A stretch of 64,000 nucleotides of DNA from Lachnoclostridium sp. An14 (GCF_002160755.1 NZ_NFLE01000016.1:25915-89914); one strand, 5' to 3'; numbered from the stretch's first letter, positions 7,635 to 16,566 are shown. Program-made: numbers and translations. The notes: generated by a model from the letters alone, not told the origin.

Positions 7635-8690
7635 ATGAGGAAATTTGCAAAGCTTTGCGTCTGCGGCGTGGCCGCGGCGCTTGTGCTGGCGTCCGGCTGC
7701 GGGAAAAAGCAGGAGGAGGCCGACCAGACCACGGCGGAGGAGACCACGGCAGTTTCCGGCGAGGTGGAGCTGGGACAGTACAAAGGAGTGGAGCTGGAAA
7801 AGACGGACGCGTCCCTCACAGACGAGGAGTTTCAGACGGCCGTGGATGCCAGACTGGAGGCCAATCCCGACTGGATCGAGGTGGAACGCCCGGCCCAGAA
7901 CGGCGATACGGTAAACATTGACTACGTGGGCATGAGGGACGGAGAGGCCTTTGAGGGCGGCACGGATCAGGGCTATGACCTGGTGCTGGGATCCGGCTCC
8001 TTCATCGACGGCTTTGAGGACGGCCTGATCGGGGCGGTAAAGGGCCAGGAGCTTTCCCTGGAGCTGACCTTCCCCGACCCCTACCGGAACAATCCCGATC
8101 TGGCGGGACAGCCGGTGGTGTTTGACGTGACGGTGAACCGTGTGGAGGAGCCGAGGACGCCGGAGTTAAACGACGCCTTTGTGCAGCGCATTTCCGATTT
8201 TGACACGGTGGATGCCTGGGAGACGGATCTGCGCAGCCAGCTGGAGGAGCAGAAGGCTCAGCAGGCGGAGAGCCAGGACGATTTCAATCTTTACAACGCG
8301 ATTATGGAATCTTCCACCTTTACGGGAATCGACGAGTCTGTGGACGCGGAGTTAAACCGGCTGATGGAGATGAATGAAAGTCTGATGGCTCTGCAGGGAG
8401 TCACCCTGGAGGACTATCTGGCGGCTTACGGCCTGGACCAGGAGGTCTATGAGACGGCCTGGCGCTCTCAGGCGGAGTACAATGTAAAGATGGAGCTGAT
8501 GCTGAAAGCGGTGGCCGAGCAGGAAAACCTGGAAATCACCGACGAGATAAAGCAGGAAGTGGCCGACATGAATGGAATGGAGGACTACGACAGCCTTGTG
8601 GAAGCCGCCGGCAACGAATCTGAGGCGGAGCGCCTGGCACGCAATTACGCGGCCATGAAATTTTTAAAGGATAACGCGGTATACAAATAA
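7635..8690 (+). CDS. Trigger-factor-like FKBP prolyl isomerase lipoprotein
   Basis: A 351-residue surface lipoprotein. The N-terminus is a lipoprotein signal peptide with lipobox LASGC (Cys about residue 19), followed by a Glu/Thr-rich linker. An FKBP-type peptidyl-prolyl isomerase domain (about 75-160) contains NGDTVNIDYVGMRDGEAFEGG and GSGSFIDGFEDGLIGA. The remaining helical part (about 175-350) resembles the trigger factor C-terminal chaperone arms. The ribosome-binding domain of trigger factor is replaced by the lipid anchor, so it would act outside the membrane on exported proteins, much as PrsA does. The ATG at 7635 has GAGGAGG. The next gene, xpt, is 19 bp downstream. Confidence 0.9.
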   Translation: MRKFAKLCVCGVAAALVLASGCGKKQEEADQTTAEETTAVSGEVELGQYKGVELEKTDASLTDEEFQTAVDARLEANPDWIEVERPAQNGDTVNIDYVGMRDGEAFEGGTDQGYDLVLGSGSFIDGFEDGLIGAVKGQELSLELTFPDPYRNNPDLAGQPVVFDVTVNRVEEPRTPELNDAFVQRISDFDTVDAWETDLRSQLEEQKAQQAESQDDFNLYNAIMESSTFTGIDESVDAELNRLMEMNESLMALQGVTLEDYLAAYGLDQEVYETAWRSQAEYNVKMELMLKAVAEQENLEITDEIKQEVADMNGMEDYDSLVEAAGNESEAERLARNYAAMKFLKDNAVYK

Positions 8691-8709
8691 GAGGAAAAGC
8701 GGGAGGCAA

Positions 8710-9297
8710 ATGATGCAGCTACTCAAGGATAGAATACGGAAGGATGGCCAGGTATTCCCTGGAAACGTACTGAAGGTGGACAGCTTTCTGAACCACCAGA
8801 TGGATATTGAGCTGTTTTCGGAGTTTGGAAAAGAATTTAAAAGGCGGTTTGAGGGGGAGGAGATCAACAAGATCCTCACCATCGAGGCCTCCGGAATCGG
8901 GATCGCGTGCATCGTGGCCCAGTCCTTCGGCGTTCCGGTGGTGTTCGCCAAAAAGAGCCAGAGCAAAAACATCGCCGGTGAGGTGTACTCCAGCAAGGTG
9001 GAATCCTACACCCACGGCCGCATCTTTGATATTATTGTGTCAAAGAAGTTTTTAGGGCCGGAGGATAAAATCCTCATCATTGACGATTTTATGGCCAACG
9101 GAGCAGCCATGGACGGCCTGCTGGAGGTCATCAAAGAGTCAGGGGCCCAGGTGGTGGGAGCCGGAATCATCATTGAGAAAGGGTTCCAGGGCGGCGGCGA
9201 GCGCCTGCGCAGCCAGGGCCTTCGGGTGGAGTCCCTTGCCATTGTGGACGAGATGAATGACAAGACAGGGGAGATTGTGTTCCGTGATGAGAAATGA
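8710..9297 (+). CDS. xpt: Xanthine phosphoribosyltransferase
   Basis: A 195-residue cytosolic type I phosphoribosyltransferase converting xanthine and PRPP to XMP in purine salvage. It shows the Xpt-type opening (LLKDRIRKDGQVFPGNVLKVD), the substrate region LTIEASGIG and the PRPP-binding loop ILIIDDFMANGAAMDG. Length matches B. subtilis Xpt (194). Two adjacent ATGs (8710, 8713) follow GGGAGGC; either could be used. No purine riboswitch is visible in the 19-bp gap upstream, unlike in Bacillus. It overlaps the next gene, a HAD phosphatase, by 11 bp, suggesting coupled translation. Confidence 0.95.
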   Translation: MMQLLKDRIRKDGQVFPGNVLKVDSFLNHQMDIELFSEFGKEFKRRFEGEEINKILTIEASGIGIACIVAQSFGVPVVFAKKSQSKNIAGEVYSSKVESYTHGRIFDIIVSKKFLGPEDKILIIDDFMANGAAMDGLLEVIKESGAQVVGAGIIIEKGFQGGGERLRSQGLRVESLAIVDEMNDKTGEIVFRDEK

Positions 9298-10084
9298 CTG
9301 TGAGAGAAAGGTGCTGTTTTTTGACGTGGACGGCACTTTAGTGGACGAGGCCGGAAAAGACATTCCGGAGAGCACGGTAAAGGCCCTTGTGAAGGCCATG
9401 GAAAAGGGCCATCTGGTGTTTGTAAATTCTGGGCGGGCCAGATGTATGCTCAAATTTCTGGAGGAAACCCTGCCGGCGGACGGCTTTCTCTGCGGCTGCG
9501 GGACCCAGATCGTGGTGAAGGGCGAGAGCCGTTTCCACAGGACCCTTTCCAGGGAGAGAGGGGAGGAGATCAAAAAGCTCCTTTCCGACTGCCGTCTGGC
9601 CGCCTGGCTGGAGGGAGAAGGAGGCGTCTGGTTTCCGGATGACGAGCCGCGGACAGAGCGGACCCGCAGAATGCGGGAGAGCATGATGAGAGACTACGGC
9701 ATGGTGCCCGGCTGGGACGGCCCGGAGGTGGTGTTTGACAAGTTCTGCGCCCTGGACGAGGGCGGCTGTGACCTGGAGCGGTTTTTCGCCGGGATTCCGG
9801 ATATGGACGTCATCGACCGCGGGGACGGGATGTACGAGTGCGTGCCGGCTGGGTGCAGCAAGGCCACGGCCATGGACTGGGTATTGAAGGAATACGGCCT
9901 GCCCTTAGAGAGCGCCTACGTGTTCGGGGACAGCACCAACGACATTCCCATGTTTGAGTTTGCCCCCAACCGGATCGCCATGGGCGTCCACGCGCCGGAG
10001 CTGGAGCAGTTTAACCCCTTTATCACAAAGACGGTGGAGGAAGGCGGAGTGGCCTGGGCCATGGAGCAGCTTGGAATCATATAA
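9287..10084 (+). CDS. HAD-superfamily hydrolase, Cof type
   Basis: A 265-residue cytosolic HAD phosphatase of the Cof/IIB subgroup, which acts on small phosphorylated metabolites such as sugar phosphates, FMN or PLP. Motif I DVDGT lies at about residues 12-16, the Cof cap domain fills about 85-190, and the C-terminal metal motif is YVFGDSTNDIPMFEFA. The start at 9287 lies inside xpt (11-bp overlap) with GGGGAGA upstream; a longer form from 9257 adds no conserved sequence. Coupling to xpt could suggest a nucleotide-related substrate, but this is speculation. Confidence 0.88.
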   Translation: MRNDCERKVLFFDVDGTLVDEAGKDIPESTVKALVKAMEKGHLVFVNSGRARCMLKFLEETLPADGFLCGCGTQIVVKGESRFHRTLSRERGEEIKKLLSDCRLAAWLEGEGGVWFPDDEPRTERTRRMRESMMRDYGMVPGWDGPEVVFDKFCALDEGGCDLERFFAGIPDMDVIDRGDGMYECVPAGCSKATAMDWVLKEYGLPLESAYVFGDSTNDIPMFEFAPNRIAMGVHAPELEQFNPFITKTVEEGGVAWAMEQLGII

Positions 10085-10162
10085 GGATGCCGGGGTCAAA
10101 CGGCTGGAAATCTGATGAGGGCGTTTGATTGCCTGCCCTTTCCATTATAAAGGAGAATGCCG

Positions 10163-10840
10163 ATGATTTATATCGTGGAGGATGACGGGAGCATCCGGGA
10201 GCTGGTGACTTATACCTTAAACAGCCAGGGGCTGGAGACGGAGGGCTTTTCCGTGCCGTCCCAGTTCTGGAAGGCCATGGGGCGGATGAAACCGGATCTG
10301 GTGCTTTTGGACATCATGCTGCCGGAGGAGGACGGGCTGACCATTTTAAAGAAACTGCGGGCGGACAAGGATACGGAACATATCCCGGTGATCATGCTGA
10401 CGGCAAAGGACGGAGAGTATGACACGGTGATCAGCCTGGACAGCGGGGCGGACGACTACATTGCCAAGCCGTTTCGGATGATGGAGCTCATCTCCCGGAT
10501 CCGGGCGGTGATGCGCCGGTCGAAACGGCGGGAGGAACAGATGGAGGAGTACCGGGTGGGAGATCTTTATGTAAACCCGTCCGGCCACATCGTCCGCGCC
10601 GGGGAGGAGACGGTCACCCTCACTCTGAAGGAGTTTGAGGTGCTCTGCCTGCTGATCCGCCATCCGGGAACGGTGTTTACCAGGGCGCAGCTTTTGGACG
10701 AGATCTGGGGCTACGAGTTTGACGGCGAGAGCCGCACCGTGGACGTCCACATCCGGACGCTGCGGCAGAAACTGGGGCCGGCAGGCGACTGCATCGAGAC
10801 CATCCGCGGGGTGGGCTATAAGATCGACAGCGGAAAATAG
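10163..10840 (+). CDS. OmpR/PhoB-type response regulator (orphan)
   Basis: A 225-residue two-domain response regulator. The receiver (1-120) has the acidic pair EDD, the phospho-acceptor Asp in VLLDIMLPEEDG, and the switch and Lys residues in MLTAKDGEYDTV and ADDYIAKPF. A C-terminal winged helix (about 130-225) ends with RTVDVHIRTLRQKLG and IRGVGYKI. The ATG at 10163 is preferred over 10157 because the AGGAG at 10151-10155 is 7 nt from it and only 1 nt from the other. No histidine kinase gene is adjacent; downstream is the dispersed repeat. Its partner kinase must be encoded elsewhere. Confidence 0.93.
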   Translation: MIYIVEDDGSIRELVTYTLNSQGLETEGFSVPSQFWKAMGRMKPDLVLLDIMLPEEDGLTILKKLRADKDTEHIPVIMLTAKDGEYDTVISLDSGADDYIAKPFRMMELISRIRAVMRRSKRREEQMEEYRVGDLYVNPSGHIVRAGEETVTLTLKEFEVLCLLIRHPGTVFTRAQLLDEIWGYEFDGESRTVDVHIRTLRQKLGPAGDCIETIRGVGYKIDSGK

Positions 10841-10882
10841 AAGGGGATTCATACGGGGAAACGGGCGGCGCGGCCTGTTTCC

Positions 10883-11079
10883 CTTTTTATGTAGGAGGAA
10901 ACTGCGCCCCCTATACCGTAAAAGCTTCCGGCGGGATGCGCACACTTTTTTATTTAACAGGAAACTTCGTTTCCTGTTAAATAAAAATGCTCCGCAAGGA
11001 GGCGCACTTCGCGCAAAGGAAAATGGCTGCTGGCGCAGCCGCGCTCCGGCGCAAGTGTGCGCCAAGCGCACACTTTTTT
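10883..11079 (+). repeat. Dispersed intergenic repeat, partial plus full copy
   Basis: A partial type-A unit (about 10888-10950, GTAGGAGGAAACTGCGCC then CTTCCGGCGGGATGCGC) runs into a full type-B unit (10950-11079). The type-B unit opens with a perfect 16-bp stem (TTATTTAACAGGAAAC/GTTTCCTGTTAAATAA), continues through GCTCCGCAAGGAGGCGCAC and CGCAGCCGCGCTCCGGCGC, and ends with AGTGTGCGC-CAA-GCGCACACT plus T7. The last hairpin has terminator form and would end transcription from the response regulator gene. Confidence 0.85.
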
Positions 11080-11141
11080 GTTGACGCGGAAAAATCTCGG
11101 AAAAATCCCGGGAAAACCGGCAGCAAACCGCAAAAAACGGC

Positions 11142-11170
11142 TTGACGGCCCCTTATATTTGTGATATAGT
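11142..11170 (+). promoter_or_regulatory. SigA-type promoter of the rpmG-secE-nusG unit
   Basis: TTGACG (11142-11147), a 17-bp spacer, and TATAGT (11165-11170), placed about 90 nt before the rpmG start. Confidence 0.75.
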
Positions 11171-11261
11171 GGACGGGCGAATGGAAGCTATAGGTCTTTT
11201 TTTTATGCTCAAAAATAGAAGAAGGACCGCAAATCAAAAAAATTACGTGGAGGTGGAAGTT

Positions 11262-11411
11262 GTGCGTACAAAAATCACACTGGCGTGTACGGAATGCAAA
11301 CAGCGCAATTACAACATGACCAAAGACAAAAAGACTCATCCGGACAGAATGGAGACCAAGAAGTATTGTAGATTCTGTAAGAGACATACTTTACACAAGG
11401 AAACCAAATAA
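11262..11411 (+). CDS. rpmG: 50S ribosomal protein L33
   Basis: A 49-residue large-subunit ribosomal protein of the zinc-ribbon (C+) L33 type, with CTEC and CRFC pairs. It uses a GTG start at 11262 behind GGAGGTGG; the longer in-frame reading from 11142 begins inside the promoter and is rejected. The order rpmG-secE-nusG-rplK-rplA is the classic Firmicute arrangement. The presence of cysteines means this is the zinc-containing form; zinc-free paralogues in many Firmicutes are induced by zinc limitation. Confidence 0.96.
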   Translation: MRTKITLACTECKQRNYNMTKDKKTHPDRMETKKYCRFCKRHTLHKETK

Positions 11412-11436
11412 CCTGTTTTAGTAAAGGACGTGAATT

Positions 11437-11643
11437 ATGGGAGATACAACGAAAAATGAGCAGGCTGGGAAAAAGAGCTTCATCAAGGGCATAAAGGCCG
11501 AGTACAACAAGATCGTATGGCCTTCCAAGGACACCGTGACGAAGCAGACCATCGCCGTTCTGGTATCGACGATAGCGTTAGGCCTGGTGATCACGGCATT
11601 GGATCTGATCATCAGACTGGGACTTGATGTTATATTAGGATAA
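11437..11643 (+). CDS. secE: Preprotein translocase subunit SecE
   Basis: A 68-residue single-span SecE, the essential clamp that holds the two halves of SecY in the general secretion channel. The amphipathic segment is SFIKGIKAEYNKIVWPSKDTV (about 13-33), with the conserved IVWPS motif, followed by one transmembrane helix (about 37-58). This is the usual short Gram-positive form. It follows rpmG by 25 bp and precedes nusG by 15 bp in one operon. Confidence 0.96.
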   Translation: MGDTTKNEQAGKKSFIKGIKAEYNKIVWPSKDTVTKQTIAVLVSTIALGLVITALDLIIRLGLDVILG

Positions 11644-11658
11644 GCGAGGGTGAGAAAT

Positions 11659-12180
11659 ATGGCAGAAGCGCATTGGTACGTGGTCCATACTTATTCAGGC
11701 TACGAGAACAAGGTGAAGGTCGATATTGAAAAGACGATTGAGAACCGTGGACTTCAGGATCAGATCCTGGAGGTCTCCGTCCCCATGCAGTCCGTTGTGG
11801 AGTTAAAGAACGGCGTGGAGAAGAAGGCCGACAAGAAGATGTTCCCCGGCTACGTTCTCATCAACATGGTAATGAATGACGACACCTGGTACGTTGTACG
11901 AAATACACGTGGAGTGACAGGCTTTGTTGGTCCGGGATCCAAACCGGTGCCCCTCTCTGAGGAGGAGATGGCCAGTTTAGGATTCAAAGGTGAGGATGTG
12001 GATGTCCAGATTGATTACGCGGTAGGCGATATGATCGTGGTAACCGCGGGGGCTTGGAAGGATACCGTAGGATCCATCAAGTCCATCAATGAGACGAAGA
12101 AGACCATTACAATCAATGTTGAGATGTTTGGCCGTGAGACCCCGGTCGAGCTGAGCTTTACGGAAGTAAAGAAGATGTAA
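11659..12180 (+). CDS. nusG: Transcription termination/antitermination factor NusG
   Basis: A 173-residue NusG. The NGN domain (about 1-110) begins AEAHWYVVHTYSGYENKV and contains MFPGYVLINM and VRNTRGVTGFVG. The KOW domain (about 120-173) contains VGDMIVVTAGAWKDTVG. NusG binds the RNA polymerase clamp and links transcription with translation or Rho. The ATG at 11659 follows GCGAGGGTGAG; a GTG at 11650 in the same frame overlaps that site and is rejected. It belongs to the rpmG-secE-nusG operon and is followed by an L1-type leader before rplK. Confidence 0.97.
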   Translation: MAEAHWYVVHTYSGYENKVKVDIEKTIENRGLQDQILEVSVPMQSVVELKNGVEKKADKKMFPGYVLINMVMNDDTWYVVRNTRGVTGFVGPGSKPVPLSEEEMASLGFKGEDVDVQIDYAVGDMIVVTAGAWKDTVGSIKSINETKKTITINVEMFGRETPVELSFTEVKKM

Positions 12181-12210
12181 CAAGATCGGCGCTTTGGCTG
12201 TGAAGCGCTG

Positions 12211-12238
12211 GTGGGAGGGAAATCCCCGACAATACCAC
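12211..12238 (+). promoter_or_regulatory. Putative L1-binding leader before rplK
   Basis: A 28-nt element starts GTGGGAGGGAAATCCCC and ends GACAATACCAC. It is almost duplicated before rplA (12719-12747). GTGG/CCAC can close a small asymmetric structure. In bacteria L1 represses its own operon by binding an rRNA-mimicking mRNA site; assigning these elements to L1 is inference from position and duplication. Confidence 0.55.
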
Positions 12239-12260
12239 ATTATTTAGGAGGTGCCTAATT

Positions 12261-12686
12261 ATGGCAAAGAAAGTAACAGGTTATATTAAACTGCAGATCC
12301 CGGCTGGAAAGGCTACGCCGGCTCCGCCTGTTGGTCCCGCACTTGGACAGCACGGCGTAAACATTGTACAGTTCACGAAAGAGTTCAACGCGAGAACGGC
12401 TGACCAGGGCGACCTGATCATCCCCGTTGTTATCACTGTATACGCTGACAGAAGCTTTAGCTTTATCACCAAGACTCCGCCGGCTGCCGTTTTGTTAAAG
12501 AAGGCCTGCAAGCTGAAATCCGGCTCCGCGACCCCGAACAAGACGAAGGTAGCCACCATTTCCAGGGCTGAGGTTCAGAAGATCGCTGAGTTAAAGATGC
12601 CTGACTTAAATGCTGCAAGCATCGAGGCTGCTACCAGCATGATCGCCGGTACCGCGAGAAGCATGGGTATCGTAGTAGAGGACTAA
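12261..12686 (+). CDS. rplK: 50S ribosomal protein L11
   Basis: A 141-residue L11, part of the GTPase-associated centre and the stringent-response trigger site of the 50S subunit. The N-terminal domain has [20 protein letters not shown] and the proline-rich [17 protein letters not shown]; the rRNA-binding C-terminal domain spans about 70-141 with [12 protein letters not shown] at the end. RBS AGGAGG precedes the ATG. Downstream is rplA, with a second copy of the leader element in between. Confidence 0.97.
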   Translation: MAKKVTGYIKLQIPAGKATPAPPVGPALGQHGVNIVQFTKEFNARTADQGDLIIPVVITVYADRSFSFITKTPPAAVLLKKACKLKSGSATPNKTKVATISRAEVQKIAELKMPDLNAASIEAATSMIAGTARSMGIVVED

Positions 12687-12718
12687 TTGCCCCATTTGGG
12701 AAATGGAGCATGAAACAC

Positions 12719-12747
12719 GTGGGAGGGAGAACTCCCGACAATACCAC
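12719..12747 (+). promoter_or_regulatory. Putative L1-binding leader before rplA
   Basis: A 29-nt near-copy of the element at 12211: GTGGGAGGGAGAACTCCC then GACAATACCAC. Here GGGAG/CTCCC forms a clearer inner stem. The repeated placement before both rplK and rplA suggests translational feedback by L1 at each gene. Confidence 0.55.
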
Positions 12748-12765
12748 TAGGAGGTTTATTTAGAA

Positions 12766-13461
12766 ATGAAAAGAGGAAAAAGATATATTGAGGCTGCGAA
12801 AACCGTAGACCGCACGAATCTTTACGACGTGCCGGAGGCAATCGCTCTTGTAAAAAAGAACGCCGGCGCAAAATTTGACGAAACCATCGAGGCTCACTTA
12901 AGAACCGGCTGTGACGGACGTCACGCTGACCAGCAGATCCGCGGCGCTGTTGTACTGCCCCACGGAACTGGTAAGACCGTTCGTATCCTGGTATTCGCGA
13001 AGGGACCGAAGGCTGACGAGGCTCAGGCTGCAGGCGCTGACTACGTTGGAGCTGAGGAGCTGATCCCGAAGATCCAGAACGAGGGATGGCTGGACTTTGA
13101 CGTAGTAGTAGCTACTCCGGACATGATGGGCGTTGTAGGCCGTCTGGGTCGTGTACTTGGACCGAAGGGCTTAATGCCGAACCCGAAGGCCGGCACCGTT
13201 ACCATGGACGTTACCAAGGCGATCAACGAGATCAAAGCCGGTAAGATTGAGTACAGACTCGATAAGACCAATATTATCCACGTGCCAGTTGGAAAGGCTT
13301 CCTTTACCGAGGAGCAGTTAGCGGACAACTTCCAGACGCTTATGGATGCGATCATCAAGGCCAGACCCAGCACCGTTAAGGGCGCTTACTTAAAGAGCGT
13401 AACCCTGACCTCTACCATGGGACCGGGCGTGAAATTAAATGTTGCAAAGCTGAGCAACTAA
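12766..13461 (+). CDS. rplA: 50S ribosomal protein L1
   Basis: A 231-residue L1, which forms the mobile L1 stalk at the ribosomal E site and usually represses its own operon. Two-domain L1 landmarks are visible: [17 protein letters not shown] at the N-terminus, the domain II region [20 protein letters not shown], and [13 protein letters not shown]. Full family length. A terminator follows at 13490-13526, so the usual rplJ-rplL genes are not downstream here; clpB follows instead. Confidence 0.97.
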   Translation: MKRGKRYIEAAKTVDRTNLYDVPEAIALVKKNAGAKFDETIEAHLRTGCDGRHADQQIRGAVVLPHGTGKTVRILVFAKGPKADEAQAAGADYVGAEELIPKIQNEGWLDFDVVVATPDMMGVVGRLGRVLGPKGLMPNPKAGTVTMDVTKAINEIKAGKIEYRLDKTNIIHVPVGKASFTEEQLADNFQTLMDAIIKARPSTVKGAYLKSVTLTSTMGPGVKLNVAKLSN

Positions 13462-13489
13462 TTTCTGATCCATCTGTGAATAGAATATG

Positions 13490-13526
13490 AAAACAGGCCG
13501 GGCGGGTGTGCGCCTGGCCTGTTTTT
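13490..13526 (+). terminator. Intrinsic terminator after rplA
   Basis: AAACAGGCC and GGCCTGTTT arms around a GC-rich loop, followed by T5. This closes the ribosomal protein unit. The rest of the gap to the CIRCE site (13527-13695) shows no supportable gene. Confidence 0.85.
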
Positions 13527-13695
13527 CAATATGTTCATGACAGAGGCCGCCCTTCCCCGTGACGCAGCCTCGGCGCTCATCCCATTTTCCTATTTTTCCT
13601 GTCACATCGCTTTTTCCGCGAATACCCCATTGAAAAATCCGGCAGAATACTTCAGAAGAACGGCGTATGAGCCGCCGAAAAAATATTTCCTGATT

Positions 13696-13722
13696 TTAGC
13701 ACTCAACTATTGACAGTGCTAA
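13696..13722 (+). promoter_or_regulatory. CIRCE operator (HrcA site) over the clpB promoter
   Basis: TTAGCACTC (13696-13704), a 9-bp gap, and CAGTGCTAA (13714-13722) match the CIRCE consensus TTAGCACTC-N9-GAGTGCTAA with one mismatch. The -35 box TTGACA (13710-13715) lies inside it and TATGTT (13733-13738) follows at 17 bp, so HrcA binding would block the polymerase. Confidence 0.93.
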
Positions 13723-13776
13723 CAAATTGTGATATGTTATAGTACGAATAGAACAGAGACAAAAGGAGGCGTTGTC

Positions 13777-16368
13777 ATGAATATCAACAAGTTTACTCAG
13801 AAATCTCTGGAAGCAGTCCAGAACTGCGAAAAACTGGCGTATGAGCATGGAAATCAGCAGATCGAGCAGGAGCATTTGCTGTTAAGCCTGCTGACGATAG
13901 AGGACAGTCTGATTTTAAAACTGGTGACGAAGATGGGCATTTCCGGGGAGATGTTTGCGAATGAGGCCAGGCAGAACGTGGAAAAGCTGACGAAGGTGAG
14001 CGGTTCCGGCCAGGTTTACGTGAGCAATGACCTGAACAAGGTGCTGGTCAGCGCGGAGGACGAGGCGAAGGCCATGGGCGACGAGTACGTTTCCGTGGAG
14101 CATTTGTTCCTGGCCATGATCCGCCAGCCCGACCGGATCATGAAGGAAATGTTCCGCCAGTACGGGATCACAAGAGAGACCTTTCTCCAGGCCCTGTCCA
14201 CCGTGCGGGGCAACCAGCGGGTGGTGAGCGACAATCCGGAGGCCACCTATGATACCCTGGAAAAGTACGGCTACGACCTGGTAGAGCGGGCCAGAGAGCA
14301 GAAACTGGATCCTGTCATCGGCCGGGACAGCGAGATCCGAAACGTAGTACGGATCCTTTCCAGAAAGACGAAGAACAACCCGGTTTTAATCGGCGAACCC
14401 GGCGTGGGAAAGACAGCTGTGGTGGAGGGCCTGGCCCAGAGAATCGTCCGCGGCGACGTGCCGGAGGGACTGAAGGACCGGAAACTCTTTGCTCTGGATA
14501 TGGGCGCCCTGATCGCGGGAGCCAAGTACCGGGGCGAGTTTGAGGAGCGGCTGAAAGCCGTTCTGGAGGAAGTGAAAAAGAGCGAGGGACAGATCATTCT
14601 GTTCATCGACGAGCTGCACAACATCGTGGGCGCCGGACGGACGGAAGGCTCCATGGACGCCGGAAACCTGTTAAAGCCCATGCTGGCCAGAGGAGAGCTC
14701 CACTGCATCGGAGCCACCACCCTGGACGAATACCGGAAATATATTGAAAAGGACGCGGCCCTGGAGCGCCGTTTCCAGCCGGTGTTAGTGGATCAGCCCA
14801 CGGTGGAGGACACCATTTCCATTCTCCGGGGCTTAAAAGAGCGGTACGAGGTGTACCACGGCGTGAAAATCACCGACTCCGCCCTGGTGTCGGCGGCGGT
14901 GCTGTCCGACCGCTATATCACCGACCGTTTCCTGCCGGATAAGGCCATTGACCTGGTGGATGAGGCCTGCGCTCTGATCAAGACGGAGCTGGATTCCATG
15001 CCCACGGAGCTGGATGAGCTTTCCAGAAAGATTATGCAGATGGAGATCGAGGAAGCAGCCTTAAAGAAGGAAACGGACCATTTGAGCAAGGAGCGCCTGG
15101 CGGATCTGCAGAAGGAGCTGGCAGAGCTCCACGACCAGTTTGCCGGCAAGAAGGCCCAGTGGGAGAACGAAAAGGCGTCTGTGGATAAGCTTTCGGCCCT
15201 GCGGGAGGAGATCGAGCAGGTGAACCGGGACATTCAGGAGGCCCAGAGGCGGTACGATTTGAATAAAGCGGCGGAGCTGCAGTACGGCCGCCTGCCTCAG
15301 CTGCAAAAACAGCTGGAACAGGAGGAGGAAAAGGTCAAAAATGAGGATTTGAGCCTGGTTCACGAGAGCGTGACGGAGGACGAGATCGCCAGGATTGTTT
15401 CCAAGTGGACGAATATCCCGGTGGCAAAGCTGACGGAGAGCGAGCGGAGCAAGACCCTGCATCTGGATGAGCTGCTCCACAAGCGGGTAGTTGGCCAGGA
15501 CGAGGGCGTGGAAAAGGTGACGGAGGCCATTATCCGCTCCAAGGCGGGTATCAAGGATCCCACCAAGCCCATCGGTTCCTTCCTGTTCTTAGGCCCCACC
15601 GGTGTGGGCAAAACGGAGCTTGCCAAGGCTCTGGCGGAGGCCCTGTTTGACGACGAGGGAAATATGGTCCGCATCGACATGAGCGAATACATGGAGAAAC
15701 ATTCCGTTTCCCGTCTGATCGGAGCGCCGCCCGGATACGTGGGCTACGACGAGGGCGGACAGCTGACGGAGGCCGTGCGCCGCAAACCTTATTCCGTGGT
15801 GCTGTTTGACGAGGTGGAGAAAGCCCATCCCGACGTGTTCAACGTGCTGCTCCAGGTGCTGGATGACGGCCGGATCACCGATTCCACAGGAAAGACGGTG
15901 GACTTTAAGAACACCATCCTGATCATGACCTCCAACATCGGTTCCCAGTACCTGCTGGACGGCATCGACGAGAATGGAAACATCCGCCCGGAGGCGGAGA
16001 GCATGGTTATGAACGACCTGCGCGCCCATTTCCGCCCGGAGTTTTTAAACCGTCTGGACGAGACCATTCTCTTTAAACCGCTTACGAAGGAGAATATCGG
16101 CGGCATCATCGGCCTGCTGGTGGAGGATGTAAACCGCCGTCTGGCGGACAAGGAGCTGTCCATCGAGCTGACGGATTCCGCCAAGGCATTTATCACCGAG
16201 CAGGGCTACGACCCGGTATACGGCGCCCGCCCGCTGAAACGGTTCCTGCAGAAACACGTGGAGACCCTGGCGGCGAAGATGATCTTAAGCGACAAGGTTC
16301 ATGTGGGCGACAGGATCGTGATCGACACATCGGAGGACAACAGCCGGCTGATCGGATATACGGAGTAA
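13777..16368 (+). CDS. clpB: ATP-dependent disaggregase ClpB (Hsp100)
   Basis: An 863-residue ClpB that pulls polypeptides out of aggregates together with DnaK. Order: Clp N-terminal repeat domain (about 1-145, starting [20 protein letters not shown]), first AAA+ with Walker [10 protein letters not shown] and Walker [15 protein letters not shown], the long coiled-coil middle domain (about 410-525) diagnostic of ClpB rather than ClpA/C/X, and second AAA+ with Walker [14 protein letters not shown] and Walker [14 protein letters not shown]. It lacks a ClpP-binding tripeptide loop. The ATG at 13777 follows AAAGGAGG; the reading from 13729 starts inside the promoter. HrcA heat-shock control is indicated by the CIRCE site. 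Confidence 0.97.
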   Translation: MNINKFTQKSLEAVQNCEKLAYEHGNQQIEQEHLLLSLLTIEDSLILKLVTKMGISGEMFANEARQNVEKLTKVSGSGQVYVSNDLNKVLVSAEDEAKAMGDEYVSVEHLFLAMIRQPDRIMKEMFRQYGITRETFLQALSTVRGNQRVVSDNPEATYDTLEKYGYDLVERAREQKLDPVIGRDSEIRNVVRILSRKTKNNPVLIGEPGVGKTAVVEGLAQRIVRGDVPEGLKDRKLFALDMGALIAGAKYRGEFEERLKAVLEEVKKSEGQIILFIDELHNIVGAGRTEGSMDAGNLLKPMLARGELHCIGATTLDEYRKYIEKDAALERRFQPVLVDQPTVEDTISILRGLKERYEVYHGVKITDSALVSAAVLSDRYITDRFLPDKAIDLVDEACALIKTELDSMPTELDELSRKIMQMEIEEAALKKETDHLSKERLADLQKELAELHDQFAGKKAQWENEKASVDKLSALREEIEQVNRDIQEAQRRYDLNKAAELQYGRLPQLQKQLEQEEEKVKNEDLSLVHESVTEDEIARIVSKWTNIPVAKLTESERSKTLHLDELLHKRVVGQDEGVEKVTEAIIRSKAGIKDPTKPIGSFLFLGPTGVGKTELAKALAEALFDDEGNMVRIDMSEYMEKHSVSRLIGAPPGYVGYDEGGQLTEAVRRKPYSVVLFDEVEKAHPDVFNVLLQVLDDGRITDSTGKTVDFKNTILIMTSNIGSQYLLDGIDENGNIRPEAESMVMNDLRAHFRPEFLNRLDETILFKPLTKENIGGIIGLLVEDVNRRLADKELSIELTDSAKAFITEQGYDPVYGARPLKRFLQKHVETLAAKMILSDKVHVGDRIVIDTSEDNSRLIGYTE

Positions 16369-16398
16369 TCCGCAATATAGGATTGAGACAGGATAGGG

Positions 16399-16452
16399 GA
16401 AAACCGGGGAGTCCGGCGCGGAATCAGGCGCCTGGAAATCCCCGGTTTTTTC
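16399..16452 (+). terminator. Intrinsic terminator after clpB
   Basis: AAACCGGGGA (16401-16410) pairs with TCCCCGGTTT (16440-16449) around a loop that itself contains GGCGC-type pairing; a T-run follows. Confidence 0.75.
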
Positions 16453-16454
16453 GG

Positions 16455-16566
16455 GTCAGAGGAAACGGTGTCCCCTATGACAAAAAAGTTTCCGGCGTGA
16501 GGCCTGCTCCGCGCAACGGGAAACGGCTACTGGCGCATCCGCGCTAGCTACTGCGCGCGCATTTTA
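16455..16566 (+). repeat. Decayed copy of the dispersed intergenic repeat
   Basis: GAGGAAACGGTGTCCCCTATGAC, the segment GTTTCCGGCGTGAGGC and GGCTACTGGCGCATCCGCGC can be aligned by eye to the type-A repeat, but the terminal hairpin is degraded to GCGCGCGCATTTTA. No gene is supportable in 16369-16667 otherwise. Confidence 0.55.

Noticed and set aside
13531..13713. 60-codon plus-strand frame before clpB
   Set aside because: It covers the CIRCE operator and -35 box, lacks a ribosome binding site and has no recognisable feature.
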